From the NCBI RefSeq assembly GCF_040151475.1, contig NZ_JBDKWG010000078.1, positions 1-33,277 of the forward strand: a stretch of 33,277 bases of DNA. Direction: 5' to 3'. Of the stretch, positions 8,087 to 16,570 are shown one piece after another. Position 1 is the stretch's first letter. The number at the start of each line of letters is the position of its first letter. The position numbers and the translations under genes were made by a program. The notes below the pieces were generated by a model that ran no database searches, was not told the DNA's origin, and worked only from the letters and a program-made list of their open reading frames with translations. Source of the stretch: CAXBNB01 sp040151475 (lineage in GTDB: Bacteria; Bacteroidota; Bacteroidia; Cytophagales; Cyclobacteriaceae).

Positions 8087-11000
8087 ATGGAGTTTAAAGT
8101 TTTACACCAAATTATTACTATGTCTAAATACGGGCTTTTAGGACTATTTATACAGTGTCTGTTATTCAACGTGATCACAGCTGCAAATACCAGTGCCCAA
8201 AAGAGTATTGAAGACGTGATTTTGACCATAGAATTTAAAGGTCAAAAAGTAGAAAAAATATTTTCTGAAATTGAAGAAAATACAGATTTTAATTTCTCTT
8301 ATCAAAAGAGCATAACCAGAGGGAAAAACGTCGGTTCAACCCTCTTAAAAAGTAAATCTTTAGGATATGTTTTAAGACACATATCTAAGGAAACGGACCT
8401 GCAATTCAGAAGAGTAGATAATAGCATCTTTGTCAAGGATGGTAAAGATTCAAAAGACTGGAATGCAATCGAAGACAATATTAAGATTTCAGGAAAGGTA
8501 ACTTCAGATAAAGGAGAATCATTACCGGGGGTGAGTGTCGTAATAAAAGGTACAACTACCGGTACCATCACTGACCTGGACGGAAATTATTCTTTTAACG
8601 CTCCTGATGATTGTATTTTGGTTTATAGTTTCGTTGGTTTCAAACCTCAGGATGTACCAGTAAACGGAAGGAGCACTATTGACCTGGTAATGGAAACAGA
8701 TGCCACAGAACTGGATGAAGTAGTGGTAACAGCACTTGGAGTTGAAAAAAATGTAAAGGCTATTGGGTATTCAATTGAAACTTTGGATGGAGAAGAAATT
8801 TCTAAATCCTCCACTTTCAATGTATTAGGAGCTTTAAATGGCAAAGTTGCAGGTGTTCAAATAGGTGATGGCAATGGTGTTCAGGGTGGAACGACGAGAA
8901 TTACCATTCGGGGAAACAACTCTTTGTTAAATGGAAGAAATCAGCCACTAATCATTGTAGATGGTGTAGCTATTGACAATGATATAGCAGGAACTGACAA
9001 TGCAACGTCTCTAACCGGAAATGAATCAGGCAAAGACTGGGGATCTGGAATCAATCAAATAAACCCTCAGGATATTGAAAGTATCAACATATTAAAGGGA
9101 GCAAATGCTGCTGCTTTGTATGGTGTGAGAGGTGGTAATGGTGTAATCCTGATTACCACCAAAAGAGGTAAAAAAGGTGAAGGGATAGGAATTGATGTAA
9201 GCATGACCAATATGGCCATCGAAACATTTATGTTCAGGGATGTTCAAAACCGATTTGGCCAGGGAGCTACTACTGCAGGAGAACCAACTTTTCCACAAGA
9301 CGATGAAGGAAACAACCTGTTGCCAGCGGTATCATATTGGGGTTCAGGAGCCAGTTGGGGACCTGAGATGCTGGGACAGGATGTTTTGTGGTGGGATGGA
9401 GTTGTCAGACCTTTTTCTCCACAACCCGACAATGTCAAAGACTTCTTCCAAAAAGGAAGTAATAAAATTTACAATATAGCTTTTTCAGGAGCAAGTGACT
9501 TAGGAAACATGAGGGTATCCATTACCAATAATAAAACAACTCCAGTCACTCCAAATACAGAAAGAGAACAAACAACTTTTAGCTTAAACAGTTCTCTCAA
9601 TGTAAGTTCTAAATTACGTGCAGATGTAGTACTTTCTTACTCACAATCAGAGCAGCTAAATTCACCAACTTTAGGAAGTTCTGAAGCATCTATTGGAAAA
9701 AACCTTACTTACAACTGGCCGAGAAGTTATAGAATTGATCTTGAAAGGGATAGCTACAAATTACCAGATGGAACACGAGCTCCTGCCGGAATCGGATACC
9801 CAGCTAATAATGCGAGCTCTGGAAACCTCGGAAGAACAGGTAGCTTTTTCTGGGATCTTAACGAAAACAATCAAACCAGATTGAGAAATCGTCTAATTGG
9901 ATCGATAGTATTGAACTATGATGTAAATGACTGGATCAATGTCAATGCAAAAGTGGGTCTTGATAATTATAACGACGATAGAATGTCAAAAAACACCCCT
10001 TGGGATGCATTAGGACTTCAGCGAGGCTTTTATCAAAGATACTTGGGACAAAGCCGGATTGAAAACCACCAGGTAATGGCATCTGCCACCAGAAATATCA
10101 CGCCCGATATTATAGCCAAACTTTCAGTAGGTGGTGAATACTACAGCCAGAACTTCCAAAGCATACAAGGACAGAGTGGAAATGCAAATCGTGGTTTTGC
10201 CGATCCGTATTTGTTTACGTTCAGCAATATAAATTATGCTTTGTCAGCGGACGGTAGGCCTCCTTTGAATTTTGTAAATAATAATATAGTACCCAAAGAA
10301 GGGGTTAACAGAAAGGAAATACAATCTTTGTTTTCATTTCTTGATTTAAGCTACAAAGATTTCCTCTTTTTGCAGGGAACATTCAGAAACGACTGGTCAT
10401 CTACTCTTTCTACCAGTCAAAGTCCATTCAATTACTTTTCAGTAAGTGGAAACTTCAATTTTACTGATGCGATTGAAACTATTCCTGATGCAATCTCTTT
10501 TGGTAAGTTGAGACTTGCCTATGCACAGTCTGCAAATGATGCACTTCCATATAGTACCAATGCCACCTACGAAAAGGGAACTTTTGGAGGAGCTATTACC
10601 GCCAAGGTAAAAGGTTCTATTCCAACTCAGGAAATCAAACCTGAAAGAGTCAATAGTTTTGAAGCCGGATTGAATCTATCATTTTTGAAAGATAAAATTC
10701 GATTTGATGGTACGTACTACTCGATAGTATCTACCGATCAGTTTGTTAATTCCCCTGTACCATTATCTTCAGGTTTTTCTACTTTGAAAATCAATACAGC
10801 AGAATTGACCAATGAAGGATTTGAATTGATCATTAGTGCAACGCCTATTCGTACCACAAATTTCACATGGGATGTCTCCTTCAATATGGGAAGTAACAAA
10901 AACTATGTAACGAGACTGGATGATAATGGTGACGCAGAAGTGCTTCGTCTGGGGGGAATATTTGGCAATAACGGACCTGCTATTGAAGCAAGAAAAGGTG

Positions 11001-11749
11001 AACAAATAGGAGCCATTGTTGGCTGGGATTATGTCTATTTTGATGAAAATGGAAATGGAGAAACCGATGGTTCAGAAAAACGTCCGGAAAATAGAATAAT
11101 AGATGAAGACGGTGAATGGTACGACCTTACAGAAGAGAGGGTTATTCTTGGCAATGCCACACCTGATTGGACAGGAGGCTTTAGTTCAACGCTTTCCTGG
11201 AAAGGATTTACACTAAATACTTTGATGGACATAAAAATGGGTGGAGATGTTTTCTTTGGATCTTATGCTACTTCCGTGTCCTTCGGACAAGCTCCTGAAA
11301 CCTTAGTTGGACGAAATGCTGAGTTAGGAGGATTGGCATGGACTGATGACGAAAATGTAACACACAACAATGGCTTATTGAAACCAGGCGTGTACGCTGA
11401 TGGTACTCCCAATGACAAAGTAGTTCCTTATTGGTACACTCATCTTGACATGTTTAACTGGGGGCCTACCAGCGGGCCAGTATCTCCATCTATCTATGAA
11501 GCATCGTGGGTAAGGTTGCGAGAACTTTCTCTTTCTTATAACCTGCCACAAGAGATATTGAGTAAAACAGGATTTATCAAAAACGGAAGCATAACCTTAA
11601 TTGGTAGAGACTTATGGTTTTTATACAACACAGCTCCTGATAACTTAAATCCAAGTGCTATCAATGGATCAGGAATATCTCAGGGAATAGAGTGGGGACA
11701 ACTACCTACAGCCCGAAGCTATGGCTTTAATATCAAACTTAGCTTCTAA
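8087..11749 (+). CDS. SusC/RagA-family TonB-linked outer-membrane transporter with STN signalling domain
   Basis: This 1220-residue TonB-dependent receptor imports an oligomeric ligand across the outer membrane together with the SusD protein encoded next. A signal sequence (about 12-37) is followed by an STN domain (about 45-117, IEFKGQKVEKIFSEIEENT), which transmits ligand occupancy to FecR. A CarboxypepD_reg-like domain comes next (about 132-207, GKVTSDKGESLPGVSVVIKG and YSFVGFKPQDV), then a TonB-box-like ELDEVVVTALG, the plug (about 220-345, TRITIRGNNSL and RGGNGVILITTKRG) and a beta barrel ending in a terminal Phe. The STN domain plus adjacent sigma/anti-sigma genes indicate self-induced expression. 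The ligand cannot be read from sequence; no glycoside hydrolase or protease is immediately adjacent. Confidence 0.96.
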   Translation: MEFKVLHQIITMSKYGLLGLFIQCLLFNVITAANTSAQKSIEDVILTIEFKGQKVEKIFSEIEENTDFNFSYQKSITRGKNVGSTLLKSKSLGYVLRHISKETDLQFRRVDNSIFVKDGKDSKDWNAIEDNIKISGKVTSDKGESLPGVSVVIKGTTTGTITDLDGNYSFNAPDDCILVYSFVGFKPQDVPVNGRSTIDLVMETDATELDEVVVTALGVEKNVKAIGYSIETLDGEEISKSSTFNVLGALNGKVAGVQIGDGNGVQGGTTRITIRGNNSLLNGRNQPLIIVDGVAIDNDIAGTDNATSLTGNESGKDWGSGINQINPQDIESINILKGANAAALYGVRGGNGVILITTKRGKKGEGIGIDVSMTNMAIETFMFRDVQNRFGQGATTAGEPTFPQDDEGNNLLPAVSYWGSGASWGPEMLGQDVLWWDGVVRPFSPQPDNVKDFFQKGSNKIYNIAFSGASDLGNMRVSITNNKTTPVTPNTEREQTTFSLNSSLNVSSKLRADVVLSYSQSEQLNSPTLGSSEASIGKNLTYNWPRSYRIDLERDSYKLPDGTRAPAGIGYPANNASSGNLGRTGSFFWDLNENNQTRLRNRLIGSIVLNYDVNDWINVNAKVGLDNYNDDRMSKNTPWDALGLQRGFYQRYLGQSRIENHQVMASATRNITPDIIAKLSVGGEYYSQNFQSIQGQSGNANRGFADPYLFTFSNINYALSADGRPPLNFVNNNIVPKEGVNRKEIQSLFSFLDLSYKDFLFLQGTFRNDWSSTLSTSQSPFNYFSVSGNFNFTDAIETIPDAISFGKLRLAYAQSANDALPYSTNATYEKGTFGGAITAKVKGSIPTQEIKPERVNSFEAGLNLSFLKDKIRFDGTYYSIVSTDQFVNSPVPLSSGFSTLKINTAELTNEGFELIISATPIRTTNFTWDVSFNMGSNKNYVTRLDDNGDAEVLRLGGIFGNNGPAIEARKGEQIGAIVGWDYVYFDENGNGETDGSEKRPENRIIDEDGEWYDLTEERVILGNATPDWTGGFSSTLSWKGFTLNTLMDIKMGGDVFFGSYATSVSFGQAPETLVGRNAELGGLAWTDDENVTHNNGLLKPGVYADGTPNDKVVPYWYTHLDMFNWGPTSGPVSPSIYEASWVRLRELSLSYNLPQEILSKTGFIKNGSITLIGRDLWFLYNTAPDNLNPSAINGSGISQGIEWGQLPTARSYGFNIKLSF

Positions 11750-11777
11750 TCTGGTGTTGAATTTTAAATTTAGAACG

Positions 11778-13370
11778 ATGAAAAAGATAAAAATAATTAT
11801 ATCCGCTATTGTGCTCTGTGTAATGTCATTCAGTTGTGATGATGATTTCGCTGAGTTAAATACCGATCCAACTCAGCCACTAGATACGAATGAAGCTTTC
11901 TTGTTTGCAGGAGTCTTGTCTTCAATGCCTTTTAATAACAATCAGGTTTTATACCTTGACAACCATAACATGTACCAATGGTCACAATTATCTGCATCCA
12001 CAGGAGGGCCGGAAGAAATAATCAATTTTGCTCAGGAAGCCGTATGGAACCAATATTATAGTATGTTAAGAACTGCCAGCGATTTGGAAGCAAGACTTCT
12101 CAAAGAATCCAATCAGGACTTAAATATCAATAGAAAGGGCATGCTTATGATCGTAAAGGCCTACATGGCTCTTAAAGCCACAGATTTGTATGGGCCAATG
12201 CCTTATTTCGAAGCAGGACTGGGTGCAACAAGTGAAGTCAGGCCTGAATATACTTCTCAGGCAGATATTTATGCATCAGCATTAGAAGACCTGAAGTGGG
12301 CAGCAGATAATATGACTACCGATAGTGATCAATTTTCTTATGGTTCCGGAGACGTGATATATAATGGTGACATTACTCAATGGCGTAAACTTGCCAATTC
12401 ATTGCGATTGAGATATGCATTACGTATGTCAAATGTTGACGAAACTGCTGCAAAAGCAATTATTTCAGAAATATTGGCACCTACAGAACCATTGGTAATG
12501 ACTAGTGCCAGCGATAATTTGGAATTTACTGTAGCAGACGGTTTTGGGGTAACTCTTTATTACGGCTTTCAGTATTATGAAGGAATAAGAATGGGAGAGG
12601 TAGCATGGGGTGCTATGACCGAGGGTGATCCAAGCATCACAGACGGCAGTAACATTATTGACCCCAGGGTTCATATTTATTTTGAAACCAATGAGGACGA
12701 TGAATGGGTAGCAATGCCACAATCACCAGCTGATCGCGACCTTGTCACCAATCATCCTTATGATGGCCCCAGAAGAGGGCAGGATGATTCTTTTTCTTTT
12801 AGAGGAAATTATTCTGCATTCAATTGGTATTTAGTCAATGGACCTGCTAATGGCAATGCCGGTGCTCAGGTTCATATTGGTTATCCCGAAGTATGTTTTT
12901 TAATCGCCGAAGCTTATCAAAGAGGTTTTGCTACAGGTAATGCACAGGAATGGTATGAAAAAGGAATCAGGGCTTCCATGGATCAGTGGTATGAATTTGG
13001 AGCAGGTGGCAGACACCTCAATGACCTTTGGGAAACAGCTCCTGCTAAACCAAGTGATGCAGAAATAGATGCTTATATCGCCAATTCCAAAATAGCATAT
13101 AATACTACTGACGGGTTAAAATTAATTCATACTCAAAGGTGGTTGAATTCATTCCTTAATTCTGAAGAAGCATTTCATTTGTATAGAAGATCAGGACTTA
13201 CTCCCCGGGTAGAAGTAAGAGATGATGTGTCTAATGACCTTCAAGATCCCAGAAGGATAACCTATCCGGCTGATGAGGTCAACAACAATTACGCAAATTA
13301 TTCTGCCAATACTGCCCGACTTACAGGAGGAGACAAAGTTACTTCCAGGGTATGGTGGGATGTTAACTAA
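11778..13370 (+). CDS. SusD/RagB-family surface lipoprotein
   Basis: This nutrient-binding lipoprotein caps the preceding SusC barrel. From the ATG at 11778 it has 530 residues and starts with a lipoprotein signal, MKKIKIIISAIVLCVMSFSC, with Cys20 as the lipidation site. The CDDDF that follows is acidic, as in Bacteroidota lipoprotein export signals for the cell surface. SusD hallmarks include the ELNTDPTQPLD start of the mature protein, helices of TPR type, YMALKATDLYGPMPYFEAG, and the conserved late block EAFHLYRRSGLTPRVEVRDD. The frame is also open further upstream, overlapping the susC-like end, but that extension lacks the signal peptide and is rejected. The start is 28 bp after the SusC stop, so the two are cotranscribed and end at the terminator near 13395. 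Confidence 0.94.
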   Translation: MKKIKIIISAIVLCVMSFSCDDDFAELNTDPTQPLDTNEAFLFAGVLSSMPFNNNQVLYLDNHNMYQWSQLSASTGGPEEIINFAQEAVWNQYYSMLRTASDLEARLLKESNQDLNINRKGMLMIVKAYMALKATDLYGPMPYFEAGLGATSEVRPEYTSQADIYASALEDLKWAADNMTTDSDQFSYGSGDVIYNGDITQWRKLANSLRLRYALRMSNVDETAAKAIISEILAPTEPLVMTSASDNLEFTVADGFGVTLYYGFQYYEGIRMGEVAWGAMTEGDPSITDGSNIIDPRVHIYFETNEDDEWVAMPQSPADRDLVTNHPYDGPRRGQDDSFSFRGNYSAFNWYLVNGPANGNAGAQVHIGYPEVCFLIAEAYQRGFATGNAQEWYEKGIRASMDQWYEFGAGGRHLNDLWETAPAKPSDAEIDAYIANSKIAYNTTDGLKLIHTQRWLNSFLNSEEAFHLYRRSGLTPRVEVRDDVSNDLQDPRRITYPADEVNNNYANYSANTARLTGGDKVTSRVWWDVN

Positions 13371-13394
13371 ATAACATCAACAATTCAACCTACA

Positions 13395-13429
13395 AAGCAA
13401 CTCATCATTTTTGATGGGTTGCTTTTCTT
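13395..13429 (+). terminator. Intrinsic terminator after the SusC/SusD operon
   Basis: AAGCAACTCATCA pairs with TGATGGGTTGCTT across a T-rich loop (stem with one G-T wobble) and is followed by TTTTCTT. It sits 24 bp after the SusD stop and faces the right way to end the operon. Confidence 0.85.
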
Positions 13430-13442
13430 ATTACATGGAATC

Positions 13443-13463
13443 CCTGCCTGACGGACAGGCTGG
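13443..13463. repeat. Short GC-rich palindrome (GCCTG-acgga-CAGGC)
   Basis: CCtGCCTGACGGACAGGCtGG is an interrupted palindrome in an AT-rich intergenic stretch. From memory, elements containing GCCTGTCCGTCAGGC-like cores are scattered through many Bacteroidota genomes; only one copy is in this window, so repetition here is not shown. Confidence 0.4.
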
Positions 13464-13553
13464 CATGAAATAATTACACAAAAACAACTATTAAAGGTAT
13501 TAATGAACTATTTCCATGTTTCTTAAATTAGACACATATAAAAACTATCTAAG

Positions 13554-14213
13554 ATGAAAATACATTTTATGAAGATCAGCCTGATTCTGATTATAACAAT
13601 TCTTATTAACTCTTACTCCTACAGTCAGTCAACAGATTGTGAAGTTAAAATTGAAAGTATTTCAGGATCATATACAGGTGATTGCAAAAAAGACCTTGCT
13701 CATGGGCAAGGGATATCAAAAGGAACAGATACTTACGAAGGTGAGTTTAAAAAAGGATTTCCCGATGGTAAAGGTAAATATACATGGAGCAATGGTGATG
13801 TTTATGAGGGAGGATTCAAGAAAGGATCAAAAGATGGAAAAGGTATTCTAATTGTTGGAAAGGTTATCAAGGAAGGATACTGGAAGGAAGATGAGTTTAT
13901 AGGAAAAGATCCCTATACCTACAAAGTAATGAGCAGAGACAACACAATCACCAAAATTACAGCAATAAGAAAAGGTACAGATAAAAATCAGGTTGACATT
14001 ACTTACCAAAAATTAGGTAGAAAAGTTAGTTATGGCAATATTCAGGTTAAAAATTTAGTTGGTAATTTTGGTAGTATCGTCCAAAATCAATGGGTAAAAA
14101 CGATGCAAGCTGTCGAATATCCCGTTAGAATGGTGATAAGTGGCAATGATAATTTTGATTTACTAATTAATCAACCAGGCTATTGGGTTGTAACTGTAGA
14201 ACTAGTGAAATAA
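13554..14213 (+). CDS. Exported MORN-repeat protein
   Basis: A signal peptide (about 1-24, ending SYSYSQ) precedes three MORN repeats at about 39-105. These are YTGDCKKDLAHGQG, YEGEFKKGFPDGKGKYTWSNG and YEGGFKKGSKDGKGILIVG, each with the Y-x-G-x-h-x-x-G-x-x-x-G-x-G signature. MORN repeats form beta-hairpin arrays used in bacteria for envelope scaffolding and lipid or protein contact. The remaining 110 residues are strand-rich with no recognised domain (ITKITAIRKGTDKNQVDITYQ). It lies downstream of the SusC/SusD terminator with its own upstream space and 83 bp before the FG-GAP gene, so those two may form a unit. No enzymatic function is visible. Confidence 0.8.
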   Translation: MKIHFMKISLILIITILINSYSYSQSTDCEVKIESISGSYTGDCKKDLAHGQGISKGTDTYEGEFKKGFPDGKGKYTWSNGDVYEGGFKKGSKDGKGILIVGKVIKEGYWKEDEFIGKDPYTYKVMSRDNTITKITAIRKGTDKNQVDITYQKLGRKVSYGNIQVKNLVGNFGSIVQNQWVKTMQAVEYPVRMVISGNDNFDLLINQPGYWVVTVELVK

Positions 14214-14296
14214 AGGATTTATCACATTGCAGAACCTATTTACAAAAGGTCAATCTCACTACTAAAAAGTATCCTCTAAATATAGAGTTTTCTCAA

Positions 14297-15781
14297 ATGA
14301 GATGCGTCATATTAAATATATCCCTACTTATCTTTTTTACTTTGTCAAAGACAGAAGTACATGCCCAACTAATAAAACCTTATTGGACAAGTACTTATGC
14401 GAATTTAGGGACATTCTCATCTCCCAGGGCAACAGACTTAAATAATGATGGAATCAAAGACATTGTATTGGGAGCTGGCAGGCAGGAATTCAATCATTGC
14501 GATTCTTCCGTTATTGCCTTGGATGGTACTAACGGCGAATTGCTCTGGAATATACATGCACGAGATCAAATTTTCGGATCGCCCGACTTTATGGATATCA
14601 ACAATGATAACATTCCTGATGTGTTTATAGGAGGCAGGTCAGCAGAGTTCATGGCCATTAATGGGAAAACCGGACAGATAATTTGGGAATTCTTTCCTGA
14701 GGGAGACACCTCTGATTTCAGGGCTCAAAATTTATTCAATTTTTACAATCCTCAGTTTATCCCTGATCAGGATCGGGATGGGATAAACGATATACTGGTT
14801 TCCAACGGTGGGGATGTCACAGCCCAGCCTTATAATGAAAACAGACCCGCAGGTTCTCTAATGGTAATAAGTGGAAAAACCGGAAAGCAGTTGGCCAAGG
14901 CAACAATGCCAGACAAAAGAGAAATTTATATGTCAATTGTGGTAGATGACTTAGACAGCAATGGGATATTGGATGTGGTTTTTGGTACTGGAGGTGAAAC
15001 AGTCGGGGGAGGTTTGTACCGATCCACTTTGTCGGACATATTGAAAAATGACCTTTCAAAAGCAATATTATTGGCTACTGGCGAAAAAAAAGGGTTTATT
15101 GCTCCACCAGTTGTCGCTGATGTAAATCGGGATAATATTAAAGACATCATAGTCAACAGCGTAGATGGCCGTATGATGGCTTTTAATGGCATTGACAATC
15201 AGGTGATTTGGGGTGGCAAAATACCAGATACTGAGTCATACTCATCTTTGGCAGCAGGAGATATAAATGGCGATCACATTCCTGACTTTTTCACTACCTA
15301 TGCCATTGGAGTCTGGCCAAAATTAGAAAGTACAAGGCCATTTTTGGTTGATGGATCCAAAGGTGAAATAGTCTTTATGGACAGTATTGGATTTTACCAA
15401 ATGAGTTCTCCGGTAATGGGTGATTTTAACAAAGATGGAAATGTAGATGCTCTTTTGAATGTAAACTTTTTTTTGCCAAACGAAAAAGGAGAAAAAACCA
15501 TCCACAACACCATGTTAGTGTATGATTTTTTTCATCAAACTAAATTTGCAATAGCTGAACCAATGGTCGGCTCCAATGTTGCTTCAACTCCGTGGATTGG
15601 TGATTTGGACGATGACGGATTTCTTGATATCATTTACTGTAACATGACTACTCCGGATCGTGTATATACCTTTGATGGCATGCGTGTAATCAGGTTGAAA
15701 ACAGATTTCCCTGTCAAAAGCAATGTTCTGTGGGGCTCTTACATGGGTAATAATTACAACGGTGTGTTTAACGACAAATAA
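14297..15781 (+). CDS. Exported FG-GAP/VCBS-repeat beta-propeller protein
   Basis: Beginning at the ATG at 14297, the protein opens with a signal peptide (MRCVILNISLLIFFTL then HAQ at about residue 24). The frame is open 38 codons further upstream, but that part has no signal and overlaps the MORN gene. About eight blades each carry a calcium-binding DxDxDG-type loop: DLNNDGIKD, DINNDNIPD, DQDRDGIND, DLDSNGILD, DVNRDNIKD, DINGDHIPD, DFNKDGNVD and DLDDDGFLD. Between them run PQQ-propeller-like strands (GTNGELLWNIHA, GKTGQIIWEF). Such integrin-like propellers are secreted binding or scaffold proteins. With 494 residues and no catalytic domain or sorting signal, a periplasmic or surface-associated ligand-binding role is the safest reading. 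Confidence 0.85.
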   Translation: MRCVILNISLLIFFTLSKTEVHAQLIKPYWTSTYANLGTFSSPRATDLNNDGIKDIVLGAGRQEFNHCDSSVIALDGTNGELLWNIHARDQIFGSPDFMDINNDNIPDVFIGGRSAEFMAINGKTGQIIWEFFPEGDTSDFRAQNLFNFYNPQFIPDQDRDGINDILVSNGGDVTAQPYNENRPAGSLMVISGKTGKQLAKATMPDKREIYMSIVVDDLDSNGILDVVFGTGGETVGGGLYRSTLSDILKNDLSKAILLATGEKKGFIAPPVVADVNRDNIKDIIVNSVDGRMMAFNGIDNQVIWGGKIPDTESYSSLAAGDINGDHIPDFFTTYAIGVWPKLESTRPFLVDGSKGEIVFMDSIGFYQMSSPVMGDFNKDGNVDALLNVNFFLPNEKGEKTIHNTMLVYDFFHQTKFAIAEPMVGSNVASTPWIGDLDDDGFLDIIYCNMTTPDRVYTFDGMRVIRLKTDFPVKSNVLWGSYMGNNYNGVFNDK

Positions 15782-15821
15782 GATTCCTTAACTCAGGAAG
15801 AATTAACCACGCTTTAAAACA

Positions 15822-15841
15822 AAAACATTCGTTAATGTTTT
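15822..15841 (+). terminator. Weak hairpin after the FG-GAP gene
   Basis: AAAACATT and AATGTTTT form a perfect 8-bp, AT-rich stem around a CGTT loop, 40 bp after the FG-GAP stop. The stem ends in T residues. It could terminate transcription weakly or lie in the leader of the next gene. Confidence 0.3.
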
Positions 15842-15881
15842 CGAAACGTCAGTAGATAATACATTTTTGAATACTGAAACT

Positions 15882-16568
15882 ATGAAAACTGAACCGATAA
15901 TGCTCAAAATAAAATACGGAACAACTCTCCTTTTATTTTTTATATCTTTCGTTACTACTCTTGCTCAGGATTTTAATTTGAACATACGCAATGCTACAGT
16001 CAACTTTGGATCTGTCAAACAAGAGACTTTGGTTACAGATTTTGAATTATCGTATGATAAACTCAAAAGAGAATGGTGGAAGTACGTAAAACGACATGCT
16101 CTAATGGACAATATGGGTACTCATCATGAAAACAAAATTCTTGCTAAAACCAATCAATCAGCTACTGATATTATTTTCCTTTCACTTGTGAGTGACAACA
16201 ACAAAAACCAGCCAACTTTGAATATTTCCCTAAAAAAAGATAACCTGAGTGATCAAAACATTCAACGATACAATCAGTATTTGAAAGACCTGATGATTGA
16301 TTTCAAAGTAGGGTTGTATTCCTCCATAATGCAAAAACGCATTGAAGATCATGAAAAAAAATCAAAAAAAGTAAGCTCCAAAATAGGAAAACTTGAACGA
16401 TCGAATACAAAACTGGAATCGTCTAAGAATAAGAAAAATACCAACCCGGAAACAATTGCAAAAAAAATCAATGTCAACAATACTATGATTGAAAAACTCA
16501 GAGTTGAGTTATTCGCTCATCAAAAAAAAATAGAAACATTGAAAAATGATCTTATGAAAATCAAATAA
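15882..16568 (+). CDS. Exported coiled-coil protein, unknown function
   Basis: This 228-residue protein starts at the ATG at 15882; an in-frame TTG five codons earlier and an ATG at 15900 are alternatives. A hydrophobic export signal (about 12-28, TTLLLFFISFVTTLAQ) with an AQ cleavage site is followed by a globular region of about 120 residues with a tryptophan-rich KREWWKYVKRHALMD segment. The last third (about 150-228) is highly charged and heptad-like, with KKSKKVSSKIGKLERSNTKL and IEKLRVELFAHQKKIETLKN, indicating a coiled coil. It reads like a periplasmic structural or adaptor protein. It ends 2 bp short of the convergent WG-repeat gene. I do not recognise a family. Confidence 0.6.
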   Translation: MKTEPIMLKIKYGTTLLLFFISFVTTLAQDFNLNIRNATVNFGSVKQETLVTDFELSYDKLKREWWKYVKRHALMDNMGTHHENKILAKTNQSATDIIFLSLVSDNNKNQPTLNISLKKDNLSDQNIQRYNQYLKDLMIDFKVGLYSSIMQKRIEDHEKKSKKVSSKIGKLERSNTKLESSKNKKNTNPETIAKKINVNNTMIEKLRVELFAHQKKIETLKNDLMKIK

Positions 16569-16570
16569 GT

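Noticed and set aside
11721..11777. Extended start of the SusD gene overlapping the end of the SusC gene.
   Set aside because: The lipoprotein signal peptide begins at the ATG at 11778; upstream codons would bury it.
14183..14296. Extended start of the FG-GAP gene inside the MORN gene.
   Set aside because: The signal peptide begins at the ATG at 14297, and the upstream 38 codons look non-coding and overlap the previous gene.
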